A stretch of 64,000 nt of DNA from the NCBI GenBank assembly GCA_020849105.1, contig JADLGW010000028.1:124001-188000 (forward strand). Reading direction: 5' to 3'. The position numbers and the translations under genes were made by a program. This stretch comes from Phycisphaerales bacterium (GTDB taxonomy: Bacteria; Planctomycetota; Phycisphaerae; Phycisphaerales; UBA1924). A model generated the notes under the pieces. The model searched no databases and was not told the origin of the DNA. It saw only the letters and a program-made list of their open reading frames with translations. This document shows, piece by piece, positions 51,273 through 62,724 of the stretch. Numbering within the stretch: the stretch's first letter is position 1; every line of letters starts with the position of its first letter.

Positions 51273-52444
51273 CCCGTGACGGACGGGGGCCCGGGCCGAA
51301 GCACCACGAGGAACCCGACGACGAGGCAACGGCCGCAGGCGGCGTGCTGCTGCCCAGCGGACGCGTGGATGCCGCGGCGATCAACGCTGCGCTGGAGCGG
51401 GCCGGGGAGGGGAGTGAGGACGAGGGTCTCCGGCGGGTCACGTTCAGGCTGCGTCGCGACCTGAAGAAGCGGCTGGACAAGTACCTGACGGACCGCATCG
51501 GCTTCATGAGCCGCAACCAGTTGCAGCGCGTGATCGAGGGCGGGGGCGTGCTGGTCAACGACCGCGTGCCGAAGTCGTCGACGACGCTGCGGCTGGGCGA
51601 CGTGGTGCAGGTCGTCATCCCGCCCCCGCCGCCGACGGAGATCCAGCCCGAGGACATCCCGCTGGAGGTGATGCACGAGGATGAGCACCTGGTGGTCATC
51701 AACAAGTCCCCGGACATCATCGTGCACCCGGCACGGTCGCACCTGACGGGCACAATGGTCAACGCGCTGGCCGGCCACTTCCGGAGGTCCGGGGGGGCGC
51801 TGTCAAGCGTGGGCACGGAGTTCGCCCGCCCCGGCGTCGTGCACCGCCTGGACCGGCACACCAGCGGCGTCATCGTGTTCGCCAAGAGCGACGAGGCGCA
51901 CTGGAGGCTGGGGCGGCAGTTTGAGCACCGGCAGGTGGACAAGCGGTACCTGGCGGTCGTCCACGGGCGCGTGGAGCCCGACGCGGACGTGATCGACCTG
52001 CCGCTGGGCCCGCACCCGTCGCGCGAGAAGGGCTACCGCGAGAAGTATGTGGTGCGGCACGACGAACTGGGCAGGCCGTCGGTGACGATTGTGCGGGTGA
52101 GAGAGCGATACGGGAGCGGGTTCTCCTTGCTCGAACTCGACCTCCGCACCGGGCGCACGCACCAGATCCGCGTCCACCTGTCGCACCTGGGCTGGCCGAT
52201 CGTCGGCGACGACATGTACGGCGGGAAGCCGTACGAGGAGGGCGGTCGGGTGGTCATCGGGCGGCAGGCGCTGCACGCGGCCATGCTGTCGTTCCTGCAC
52301 CCGATTCTCGGCACGCGGCTGACGTTCACCGCGCCGCTCCGCGGCGACATGGCGGGGCTGGTGCGGTCGCTCCGCGCCCGCGGCAGGATCGACACCCCCG
52401 AGGTCGCGGGAACCATCCTTGAACTTGACTCGTTGATGCCCTGA
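51269..52444 (+). CDS. RluA-family pseudouridine synthase
   Basis: 391 residues. An N-terminal extension of about 55 residues precedes an S4 RNA-binding domain (RLDKYLTDRIGFMSRNQLQRVIEGGGVLVNDR). The RluA catalytic domain has the motif VHRLDRHTSGVIVFAKS with the catalytic Asp, then KRYLAVVHGR and DLRTGRTHQIRVHLSHLGWPIVGDDMYGG. It isomerises uridine in rRNA (RluC/RluD-like). Its start overlaps the stop of the TPR-like gene (ATGA). The target uridine is not predictable here. Confidence 0.92.
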   Translation: MTRDGRGPGPKHHEEPDDEATAAGGVLLPSGRVDAAAINAALERAGEGSEDEGLRRVTFRLRRDLKKRLDKYLTDRIGFMSRNQLQRVIEGGGVLVNDRVPKSSTTLRLGDVVQVVIPPPPPTEIQPEDIPLEVMHEDEHLVVINKSPDIIVHPARSHLTGTMVNALAGHFRRSGGALSSVGTEFARPGVVHRLDRHTSGVIVFAKSDEAHWRLGRQFEHRQVDKRYLAVVHGRVEPDADVIDLPLGPHPSREKGYREKYVVRHDELGRPSVTIVRVRERYGSGFSLLELDLRTGRTHQIRVHLSHLGWPIVGDDMYGGKPYEEGGRVVIGRQALHAAMLSFLHPILGTRLTFTAPLRGDMAGLVRSLRARGRIDTPEVAGTILELDSLMP

Positions 52445-52516
52445 GACATCCCGCTCCCGGGCCAGAGGCGCCGAGGAGATGGCATCCCGCGGCCCGAGTT
52501 CTCGTATCCTCTGGCG

Positions 52517-53011
52517 GTGCGGCTGCCCTATTCCAAGGTGTACCGGGCCTTCCCGGAGCTCGACCGGTTCGACGACGGGCAGTGCCGACTGTTCGTCCGT
52601 CAGGCCACCGCGGGCTCGCTGCGACGCCGTGCCGCAGGCGCCGGGCTGCAACTCCTCGCGGCCGTTTGCGGTGTCTTCGCGTGGTTGCTCATCGTCGGCG
52701 TGGGGCAGTCGCTGCTGAGGCTTCTCCGCGACGGGGCGGTCCGCGACGTGCTGACCATCGTGCTCGCGGCGGGCTTGGTCTTCGTGCCCTCCATCGCGGC
52801 GCTCATCACCCGGGACGCCTGGCTGAGGCGGTCGGTCCGGGCGCGGCTCGTCAGCGCCAGGTGTCCGGGCTGCGAGTACTCGCTCCTCGGGCTGCCGGTC
52901 GTCCTGGGTGTCGCCGTGTGCCCGGAGTGCGGGCAGGAGCTCGACCTCGAGCGCATGGGGCTGACGCCGAAGGACCTGATCGCGAGCGACGGCGTGGCGG
53001 AGGTGGCGTGA
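52517..53011 (+). CDS. Membrane protein with C-terminal zinc ribbon, paralogue 1
   Basis: 164 residues from a GTG start. The opening block MRLPYSKVYRAFPELDRFDDGQC is followed by two membrane helices (about 42-67 and 78-97) and a C-terminal zinc ribbon with CPGC and CPEC pairs. The next gene encodes a clear paralogue and its ATG overlaps this stop codon (TGATG). Such two-helix, zinc-ribbon proteins with tandem copies are typical of planctomycete genomes in my recollection; function is unknown. Confidence 0.75.
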   Translation: MRLPYSKVYRAFPELDRFDDGQCRLFVRQATAGSLRRRAAGAGLQLLAAVCGVFAWLLIVGVGQSLLRLLRDGAVRDVLTIVLAAGLVFVPSIAALITRDAWLRRSVRARLVSARCPGCEYSLLGLPVVLGVAVCPECGQELDLERMGLTPKDLIASDGVAEVA

Positions 53012-53457
53012 TGCGCCTGCCGATCTCCAAGCCGTGGCGAGCGTTCCCGGAACTGGACCGGTACACGGACCAGCAGTGCGAGCGGTTCCTCGCCGAGGCG
53101 CACACGAGCCAGCGGCGCCTGATGATGATCTCGCACGCGATGGTGGCGGCGGTCATCGTCGGCGGTGTGGCCGCGGGGATAGCCCTGGTCTCCTGGACCC
53201 ACGACGTGCTGTGGCGGCGCTTCGGCACGCCGGCGATCATCGCGGTTGCTCTTTCGCCGGTCGCGGTCCTCCCGGTGATCGTCGTGATGCTCTCGCGCCG
53301 GACGCACCGCCTCCTGCTGTTCAGGGAACTCGGCAGGTGGCGGGACGCGGGACATCCGGAGTGCCCGCGGTGCAACTACCCGCTCGTGGAACTGCCCGAG
53401 AGGGACTGCACGAAGACGTGCCCGGAGTGCGGGTACGTTGTGGAACTCGCACGATGA
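53011..53457 (+). CDS. Membrane protein with C-terminal zinc ribbon, paralogue 2
   Basis: 148 residues with the same plan as the preceding gene: MRLPISKPWRAFPELDRY near the N-terminus, then D-QQC, two membrane helices (about 40-62 and 72-95), and CPRC...CPEC at the end. The start overlaps the preceding stop by one base. The two proteins are about one third identical, most at the N-terminal block and ribbon, so the duplication is old. They may form a heterodimer. Confidence 0.75.
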   Translation: MRLPISKPWRAFPELDRYTDQQCERFLAEAHTSQRRLMMISHAMVAAVIVGGVAAGIALVSWTHDVLWRRFGTPAIIAVALSPVAVLPVIVVMLSRRTHRLLLFRELGRWRDAGHPECPRCNYPLVELPERDCTKTCPECGYVVELAR

Positions 53458-53494
53458 ACGCCGCCGCTCGCCGGCCTTGCGGCGCGGCGTGGGC

Positions 53495-53562
53495 CGTGCC
53501 ATCGAAGTCCCGCTTTGGGGACTTCGATGCATCGAAGTCGCAAGGCCGACTTCGATGGCACG
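53495..53562. repeat. Tandem hairpin repeat, CATCGAAGTC family
   Basis: Two adjacent hairpins with the same arm: catcgaagtcc...ggacttcgatg (53500-53529) and catcgaagtcg...cgacttcgatg (53530-53557), the pair flanked by gtgcc/ggcac. It lies between the zinc-ribbon paralogue and the metH stop codon (convergent) and could stop transcription from both sides. Confidence 0.7.
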
Positions 53563-53599
53563 CCACGGTGGCGCTCGAAGACTCGCGAGCGGCGGCGCC

Positions 53600-56500
53600 T
53601 TACACGTTGAAGTATTTCGCCTCCGGGTGGTGGACGATGATCGCGCTCGTGGATTGCTCCGGGTCGATCTGGTGGTTCTCGGTCAGGCGGCAGCCGATGC
53701 GCCCGGGCTCCAGCAGCGTCCAGAGTTTCTCCTGGTCGCTCATGTCCGGGCACGCGGGATAGCCGAAGGAGTAGCGGCTGCCGAGGTAGCGCTGCGTGAA
53801 GAGGTCCTTGATCCGCGGCGCGTCCTCGCCACCGAAGCCGAGCTCCTGACGCATCCGCTTGTGCCAGAACTCCGCCAGCGCCTCGGCCGTCTCGACCGAC
53901 AGCCCGTGCAGGTAGAGGTAATCCTTGTACTTGCTGGCGGCGAACAGCGCCTTGGTCGCTTCGCTCGCCCGCGGGCCCATTGTCACGCAGTGCATGCCGA
54001 TCACGTCCACCTGCCCGCTGGAGCGCGGGCGGAAGAAGTCGCTGATGCACAGGCGGCGCTTGTCGGCCTGGCGCGGGAAGGTGAAGCGGAGTTTCTCCTT
54101 CAGAGCCCCAAGCGCGAGCGCGGGGTGTTGGTCGCCGGACCGGTCGCTGGCGCTCGCGGCTCCGTGGTCCCAGATGATGAGGTCGTCCCCCTCGGCGTTG
54201 CACGGGAAGTAGCCGTAGACCACGGCGGGCTGGAGCAGCCCCTCATCGCGGCACTTTGCCTTCAGCGACTCGAAGACCGGGCGGACCTCATCCTCCACCT
54301 GCGCCTCGTACTCGGCGTCGGTCCTGGCCCCCTTCTTGATCTGCCACTGCCCGCGGAAGAGGGCGATCGGGTTGATGAACGGGTACACGTCGTCCAGGCT
54401 GATGCCGGTCACGACGCGCGAGCCCCAGAACGGCGGCGCGGGCACGGGGTTGTCAGTCGCGACATCGCTCCTCACCCCGTCTCTTCGTCTCTCCGTCTCT
54501 CCGTCTCTCTGGTTTGCCGCCGCCAGTTTCTCCGCCCGGGAGCGGACGATCGTCTCCTCAGCCGCGGAGCGCTTGGACTGGCGGTCCTCGATCTCGCGGA
54601 AGAGGGTCTCCATGCGGTTGGTGACGACGTGGTCCATCACGCGGAGGCCGTCGAACGCGTCCTTGCCGTACAGGCACGCGCCCTCGTACGTCCTGCGCAG
54701 GTGCCCCTCGCAGTAGTGGCGAGTGAGGGCCGCCCCGCCCAGCAGCACCGGCGGGCGCGACGGCAGGGCGTTGAGTTCCTTCAGGTTGTCCTCCATCACG
54801 TTGACGGATTTGACGAGCAGCCCCGACATGCCGATCGCATCGGCGTTGTGCTCACGCCAGGCCTTCACGATGTCCGCGATGGGCTGCTTGATCCCCAGGT
54901 TCACCACCCGGAAGCCGTTGTTCGAGAGGATGATGTCCACCAGGTTCTTGCCGATGTCGTGGACATCGCCCTTGACCGTGGCCAGCACGATCGTGCCGCG
55001 CGACGACGCCCCGCCGACCTTCTCCAGGTGCGGCTCCAGGTGGCCCACCGCCATCTTCATCACCTCGGCGGACTGGAGCACGAAGGGCAACTGCATCTGT
55101 CCGGAGCCGAAGAGTTCGCCGACCGTCCTCATGCCGTCGAGCAGGTGGTCGTTGATCACGTCCAGCGGCGGGTACTTCGCCATCGCCTCGTCGAGCGTCG
55201 CGGCGAGCCCCTCCTTCTCGCCATCCACGATGTGGGCCCGCAGCCGCTCCTCCAGCGTCCGCGGCTTGATCTCCTTCTTTGTTGTCGCGGCCGCCGCGCC
55301 GTCGGGGAAGAGGGCGATGAAGGCCTGGAGGGGGTCAGAGCCCGGAGCGCGAGCGACGGGTGTTTCGGAGCCCGGAGCGCGAGCGACGGCTTCCTCTCCC
55401 ACTCGCTGGCGCTCGGGGCTCTGACGGCGGTCGTAGATCACGTCGAGCGCCGCGTCCCACTGCTCGTCCGGGATCTTGTTCCGCGGCAGGATCTTCGAGA
55501 AGTGCAGGATCGCGCTCGTGAGCCCGGCCGCCAGCAACTCGTGCAGGAAGACCGAGTTCAGCACGACCCGGGCCGCGGGCTTGAGCCCGAAGGAGACGTT
55601 CGAGAGCCCGACGGTCGTCTGGCACTCCGGGAAGCGGCGGGCGATCAGGCGCACGCCCTCGATGGTCTCCAGCGCGCTGCGCCGGTCGCTCTCCATGCCC
55701 GTCGAGACCGGAAGGACGAGCGGATCGAACAGCAGGTCGGCCTCGTCCATGCCGTGCACCCGCGTCGCTCGCTCGTGCGCCCGCTCCGCGACCGCGAGTT
55801 TCTTCGCGGCCGTGCGGGCCATCGAGTTCTCCTTGTCCTCGTCGATGGACCCGATGACCAGGGCGGCGCCGAACCGCTTCGCCAGGCGGCACACGGCGTC
55901 GAACTTCTCCTCCCCATCCTCGAAGTTGGCGCTGTTGATGATGCACTTGCCCCCGGCGTGGCGCAGCCCGGCCTCGATGGTCGCGACCTGCGTCGAGTCG
56001 AGCATGAGCGGCGCGTTCACCTGGCGGACCACGCGGCGCACCACCTCCGCCATGTCCCCGGCGTTGTCGCGCCCGGCGTAATCGACGTTCAGGTCCAGCA
56101 CATGCGCCCCGTCGTGCCGCACCTGCTCCCGGGCCAGCGACACGATGCCGTCGAAGTCCCCGCCCTCCAGCAGCCGCTTGAACGCCCGCGAGCCCGAGGC
56201 GTTCATCCGCTCCCCGATGATCAGGAACGACGTGTCCTGGCGGTAGTCCTGGACGGAGTAGAGCGAGGTGACGCCCTTGTGTAGGTCGGCGCTCCGAGCC
56301 GACACCGCGGAATCATCGGCTCGGAGAGCCGACCTACCCAGAGTCTCCACCAGCGCCGCGATGTGCGCCGGCACCGTGCCGCAGCACCCGCCGACGATGC
56401 GCACGCCCTCGTCCACGAACTTCGACAGCGCCTGGGCAAAGGGGCCGGGCTGGAGCGGGTACTCCGTCCGCCCCTCGACGAGCACGGGCAGCCCGGCGTT

Positions 56501-57298
56501 GGGCATGCACGAGACATACCGCCGCCCCCCTATCGCCCGCAGCACCGCCGGCGAACCCATGGCGGGCCAGTGCCGCGCCAGCCAGCGGACGTGCTCGGTC
56601 ATCTCCGTCGGGCCGGTCGCGCAGTTCAGGCCGAGCGACACGATCGGGTACCCGGCGAGCGCGGTCGCGGCCGCCGCGATCTCCGTCCCCAGCAGCATCG
56701 TTCCCGTCGTCTCGATCGTGACGGACACCATGATGGGGATATCGAGCGGCGTCCTGCCCGCCGCGTCGAGAGCGTCGAGGCACGCGTCGATCGCGCACTT
56801 GGATTGCAGCAGGTCCTGGCTGGTCTCGATCACCAGCGCGTCCACACCGCCCTCGATGAGCCCGGCGGCCTGCTCGCGGTAACTGTCGAGCAGGGTGGCC
56901 CAGTCGGTGTTGCCGAGCGTCACCAGTTTCGTCCCGGGGCCCATCGAGCCCGTGACGAAACGCGGCCGCTCCTTCGTGCTGAACGCTTCGGCCGCTTCGC
57001 GCGCGACCCGGGCCGCGCGCACGTTGAGTTCTCGCGCTTCGCGTGCGATCCCGAACTCCGCCAGCACCAGGCGGCTCGCCCCGAACGTGTCGGTCTCCAC
57101 CGCGTCGGCGCCGGCGGCCAGGAACGACTCGTGGATGGACCGGATCACGTCCGGGCGGGTGCGCACCAGGATGTCGGTGCAGTTCTCGCACCCGGCGTAG
57201 TCGCCCTCGACCGTCAGGTCGTGCGTGTGGATCGACGTGCCCATCGCCCCGTCGAAGACGAGGACCCGGCGCGACAGTTCGTCAAGGAACCTGCTCAT
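53600..57298 (-). CDS. metH: Cobalamin-dependent methionine synthase with in-frame repeat insertions
   Basis: 1232 residues, full-length MetH, which methylates homocysteine using methylcobalamin and methyltetrahydrofolate. Homocysteine domain 1-320 with zinc Cys in GLNCATGP and GGCCGT; pterin domain about 345-620 (FLIIGERMNASGSR, LDLNVDYAGRD); B12 cap and binding domain about 660-905 with the cobalt-ligand motif DVHDIGKNLV near 777; reactivation domain about 950-1232 ending in SRYSFGYPACPD and the conserved C-terminal block. Four extra stretches appear: about 319-339, 624-656, 924-940 and 1044-1065. Three of them fall at domain boundaries. Start ATG 57298 has only a weak site. It lies downstream of rpoC across a repeat-filled gap. 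Confidence 0.94.
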   Translation of the reverse strand: MSRFLDELSRRVLVFDGAMGTSIHTHDLTVEGDYAGCENCTDILVRTRPDVIRSIHESFLAAGADAVETDTFGASRLVLAEFGIAREARELNVRAARVAREAAEAFSTKERPRFVTGSMGPGTKLVTLGNTDWATLLDSYREQAAGLIEGGVDALVIETSQDLLQSKCAIDACLDALDAAGRTPLDIPIMVSVTIETTGTMLLGTEIAAAATALAGYPIVSLGLNCATGPTEMTEHVRWLARHWPAMGSPAVLRAIGGRRYVSCMPNAGLPVLVEGRTEYPLQPGPFAQALSKFVDEGVRIVGGCCGTVPAHIAALVETLGRSALRADDSAVSARSADLHKGVTSLYSVQDYRQDTSFLIIGERMNASGSRAFKRLLEGGDFDGIVSLAREQVRHDGAHVLDLNVDYAGRDNAGDMAEVVRRVVRQVNAPLMLDSTQVATIEAGLRHAGGKCIINSANFEDGEEKFDAVCRLAKRFGAALVIGSIDEDKENSMARTAAKKLAVAERAHERATRVHGMDEADLLFDPLVLPVSTGMESDRRSALETIEGVRLIARRFPECQTTVGLSNVSFGLKPAARVVLNSVFLHELLAAGLTSAILHFSKILPRNKIPDEQWDAALDVIYDRRQSPERQRVGEEAVARAPGSETPVARAPGSDPLQAFIALFPDGAAAATTKKEIKPRTLEERLRAHIVDGEKEGLAATLDEAMAKYPPLDVINDHLLDGMRTVGELFGSGQMQLPFVLQSAEVMKMAVGHLEPHLEKVGGASSRGTIVLATVKGDVHDIGKNLVDIILSNNGFRVVNLGIKQPIADIVKAWREHNADAIGMSGLLVKSVNVMEDNLKELNALPSRPPVLLGGAALTRHYCEGHLRRTYEGACLYGKDAFDGLRVMDHVVTNRMETLFREIEDRQSKRSAAEETIVRSRAEKLAAANQRDGETERRRDGVRSDVATDNPVPAPPFWGSRVVTGISLDDVYPFINPIALFRGQWQIKKGARTDAEYEAQVEDEVRPVFESLKAKCRDEGLLQPAVVYGYFPCNAEGDDLIIWDHGAASASDRSGDQHPALALGALKEKLRFTFPRQADKRRLCISDFFRPRSSGQVDVIGMHCVTMGPRASEATKALFAASKYKDYLYLHGLSVETAEALAEFWHKRMRQELGFGGEDAPRIKDLFTQRYLGSRYSFGYPACPDMSDQEKLWTLLEPGRIGCRLTENHQIDPEQSTSAIIVHHPEAKYFNV
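54102..54164 (-). repeat. GAGCCC-family dyad inside metH, reactivation domain
   Basis: Arms agagccccaagcgcgagcg and gctggcgctcgcggctc, inverted, around a GC-rich spacer; in frame it encodes residues near 1044-1065 (SASDRSG... ALALGA). Same family as 55336-55433. Confidence 0.55.
55336..55433 (-). repeat. GAGCCC-family repeat inside metH, between pterin and B12 domains
   Basis: Two direct copies of gagcccggagcgcgagcgac (55339-55358 and 55369-55388), followed by an inverted copy (gctggcgctcggggctc). The translation reads SPERQRVGEEAVARAPG, then a second VARAPGSD, and stays open. It occupies the linker between the pterin and B12-binding domains. Confidence 0.75.
56281..56338 (-). repeat. Palindromic element inside metH, homologous to the asnB element
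   Basis: Arms of 22-23 bp with one mismatch (left 56281-56303; right 56316-56338) around a 12-nt spacer. On the coding strand it reads LGRSALRAD, spacer residues, SARSADL: same frame and orientation as the asnB copy at 32376-32436. It lies in the linker between the homocysteine and pterin domains. Confidence 0.85.
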
Positions 57299-57318
57299 GC
57301 GCCCCAATGGTATTCATC

Positions 57319-57344
57319 GCTTCATCCGGATCAACGGATGAAGC
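57319..57344 (-). promoter_or_regulatory. Perfect hairpin in the metH leader
   Basis: Arms gcttcatccg and cggatgaagc (10 bp, perfect) with loop gatcaa, 20-46 nt upstream of the metH ATG. No T tract follows in the metH direction. It might affect metH translation or end rpoC transcripts. It does not resemble a cobalamin or SAM riboswitch. Confidence 0.4.
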
Positions 57345-57353
57345 AAGATCGAG

Positions 57354-57460
57354 GGGTGGCATGGACAAGCGGCGCTCTGGCCGCTTGCCCGTGCCGGGTT
57401 CATTGCCTGACCGGAGGAAGGCCACCATCGCGGGCAGCGAAGCGTTGCCCGTGCCACCCT

Positions 57461-57461
<1 letters not shown>
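57354..57461. repeat. Bipartite palindromic repeat, GTGGCA family, copy 2
   Basis: Outer arms gggtggcatgg and cgtgccaccctc; inner hairpins caagcgg/ccgcttg and gggcagcg/cgttgccc. It touches the rpoC stop codon and fills most of the gap to metH. The outer arms match copy 1 (383-468). Confidence 0.65.
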
Positions 57462-61879
<4,418 letters not shown>

Positions 61880-61915
61880 GGTCATGCGCTCCACGCGGGT
61901 CGGCCCGCGACTACG

Positions 61916-62197
61916 TCAGTGTGTCCCGTTGGTGGTCACGTCGAAACGGACCGGCACCAGCAGAATTTCTTCCTTCTTCGCCTGGACGCGGACTTCCCTC
62001 TCCACCAGCGCCAGCAACTCGGCGAGCTCGTACGCGCGGACGCCCGTGCGGTGCGGCGCTACGCCGATGTAGAGCCACGCGTCGTCCTCGCGGGTCACGT
62101 CGCCCGCCACGCGGAGGTCAAACGACCGCCCGAGGTCCGTCTGGCGTAGCCGGTCGTTCACGATCTCCTGGATGCGATCGATTTCGCCCGGAGTCAT
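61916..62197 (-). CDS. 93-residue protein of the rpoB-rpoC cassette
   Basis: 93 residues, slightly acidic. MTPGEIDRIQEIVNDRLRQT begins with a helix; DLRVAGDVTREDDAWLYIGV and a later VRVQAKKEEILLVPVRFDVT suggest an alpha/beta fold of ferredoxin-like size. No nucleotidyltransferase motif is found. Its ATG overlaps the HEPN stop codon (ATGA), so the two are probably made together. No family is recognised; it could be the antitoxin or partner of the HEPN protein. Confidence 0.65.
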   Translation of the reverse strand: MTPGEIDRIQEIVNDRLRQTDLGRSFDLRVAGDVTREDDAWLYIGVAPHRTGVRAYELAELLALVEREVRVQAKKEEILLVPVRFDVTTNGTH

Positions 62198-62583
62198 AGC
62201 GCGCCCTCCAGGATCGAGCGGGCTTCGAGCAGTCTGCCGAACGCCAGCCGCGAGTCGCCCTCCGTGAAGCCCGTTGACGGGGAGTAATCCGCATCGCGGC
62301 GGAGTTTGTAGAGCACCGCAGAAATGAAGATCAGCCGGCTCTGTGCGTCGGGCTTCAGGTGGCGGCCAAGATGATGGGAGACGATCCCGCCCGCGTAGAC
62401 GCCCTCATGACGCGGACCCTCCCAGCCGAGCGGCATCGTGTACCCGGACTTGGCCGCGACGGCAGCGATCCGGCTGAAGAGCGAGTAGTAGCATCGGTTG
62501 AGAGCGGCCCGCCAGCGCCCGCCACCGTTCAGGGTGGCGGCATCCCGCTGCGCGTCATTCGCCAAGTCCATCCAAGTCGCCAT
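62194..62583 (-). CDS. HEPN domain protein
   Basis: 129 residues, helical. The N-terminal GGRWRAALNRCYYSLFSRIAAVA (about 21-43) and the C-terminal LYKLRRDADYSP (about 91-102, the R...ADY motif) are typical of HEPN domains in the AKxx/pfam05168 group. HEPN proteins often act as RNases or as structural partners in toxin-antitoxin systems. The clear Rx4-6H RNase motif of active toxins is not obvious here, so an RNase role is doubtful. It starts 3 nt after the stop of a 44-residue ORF. Confidence 0.72.
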   Translation of the reverse strand: MATWMDLANDAQRDAATLNGGGRWRAALNRCYYSLFSRIAAVAAKSGYTMPLGWEGPRHEGVYAGGIVSHHLGRHLKPDAQSRLIFISAVLYKLRRDADYSPSTGFTEGDSRLAFGRLLEARSILEGAL

Positions 62584-62586
62584 CGA

Positions 62587-62721
62587 TCAGTTGTCCTTCC
62601 GACGCCGCTCGCCGAACTCCCGCTCGGCCCGCTTCGCCGCCAGCGCCCGCGTCCGCTCTCGACCCGAGCGCCCGAAGACACGCTCGACGCGCTGCACCGA
62701 CGTTCGGACCGGAATCACCAT
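62587..62721 (-). CDS. 44-residue basic protein between rpoB and HEPN gene
   Basis: It starts 3 nt after the rpoB stop codon and ends 3 nt before the HEPN ATG. The product is MVIPVRTSVQ, then a helix rich in Arg (about 13 Arg, 2 Lys), ending GERRRKDN. With such tight spacing it is likely translated by coupling. It could bind RNA or DNA. Too short for family recognition; it might also be a non-functional gap, but codon structure and spacing favour a gene. Confidence 0.5.
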   Translation of the reverse strand: MVIPVRTSVQRVERVFGRSGRERTRALAAKRAEREFGERRRKDN

Positions 62722-62724
62722 CGC

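Noticed and set aside
57299-57460. Cobalamin or SAM riboswitch in front of metH
   Set aside because: The region holds a short perfect hairpin and a dispersed repeat, but no B12-box or SAM-type conserved core was found.
61916-62583. Classical HEPN/MNT toxin-antitoxin pair
   Set aside because: The partner lacks the GSx10DxD motif of MNT nucleotidyltransferases, and no clear Rx4-6H RNase motif is seen in the HEPN protein; kept only as a HEPN cassette of unknown role.
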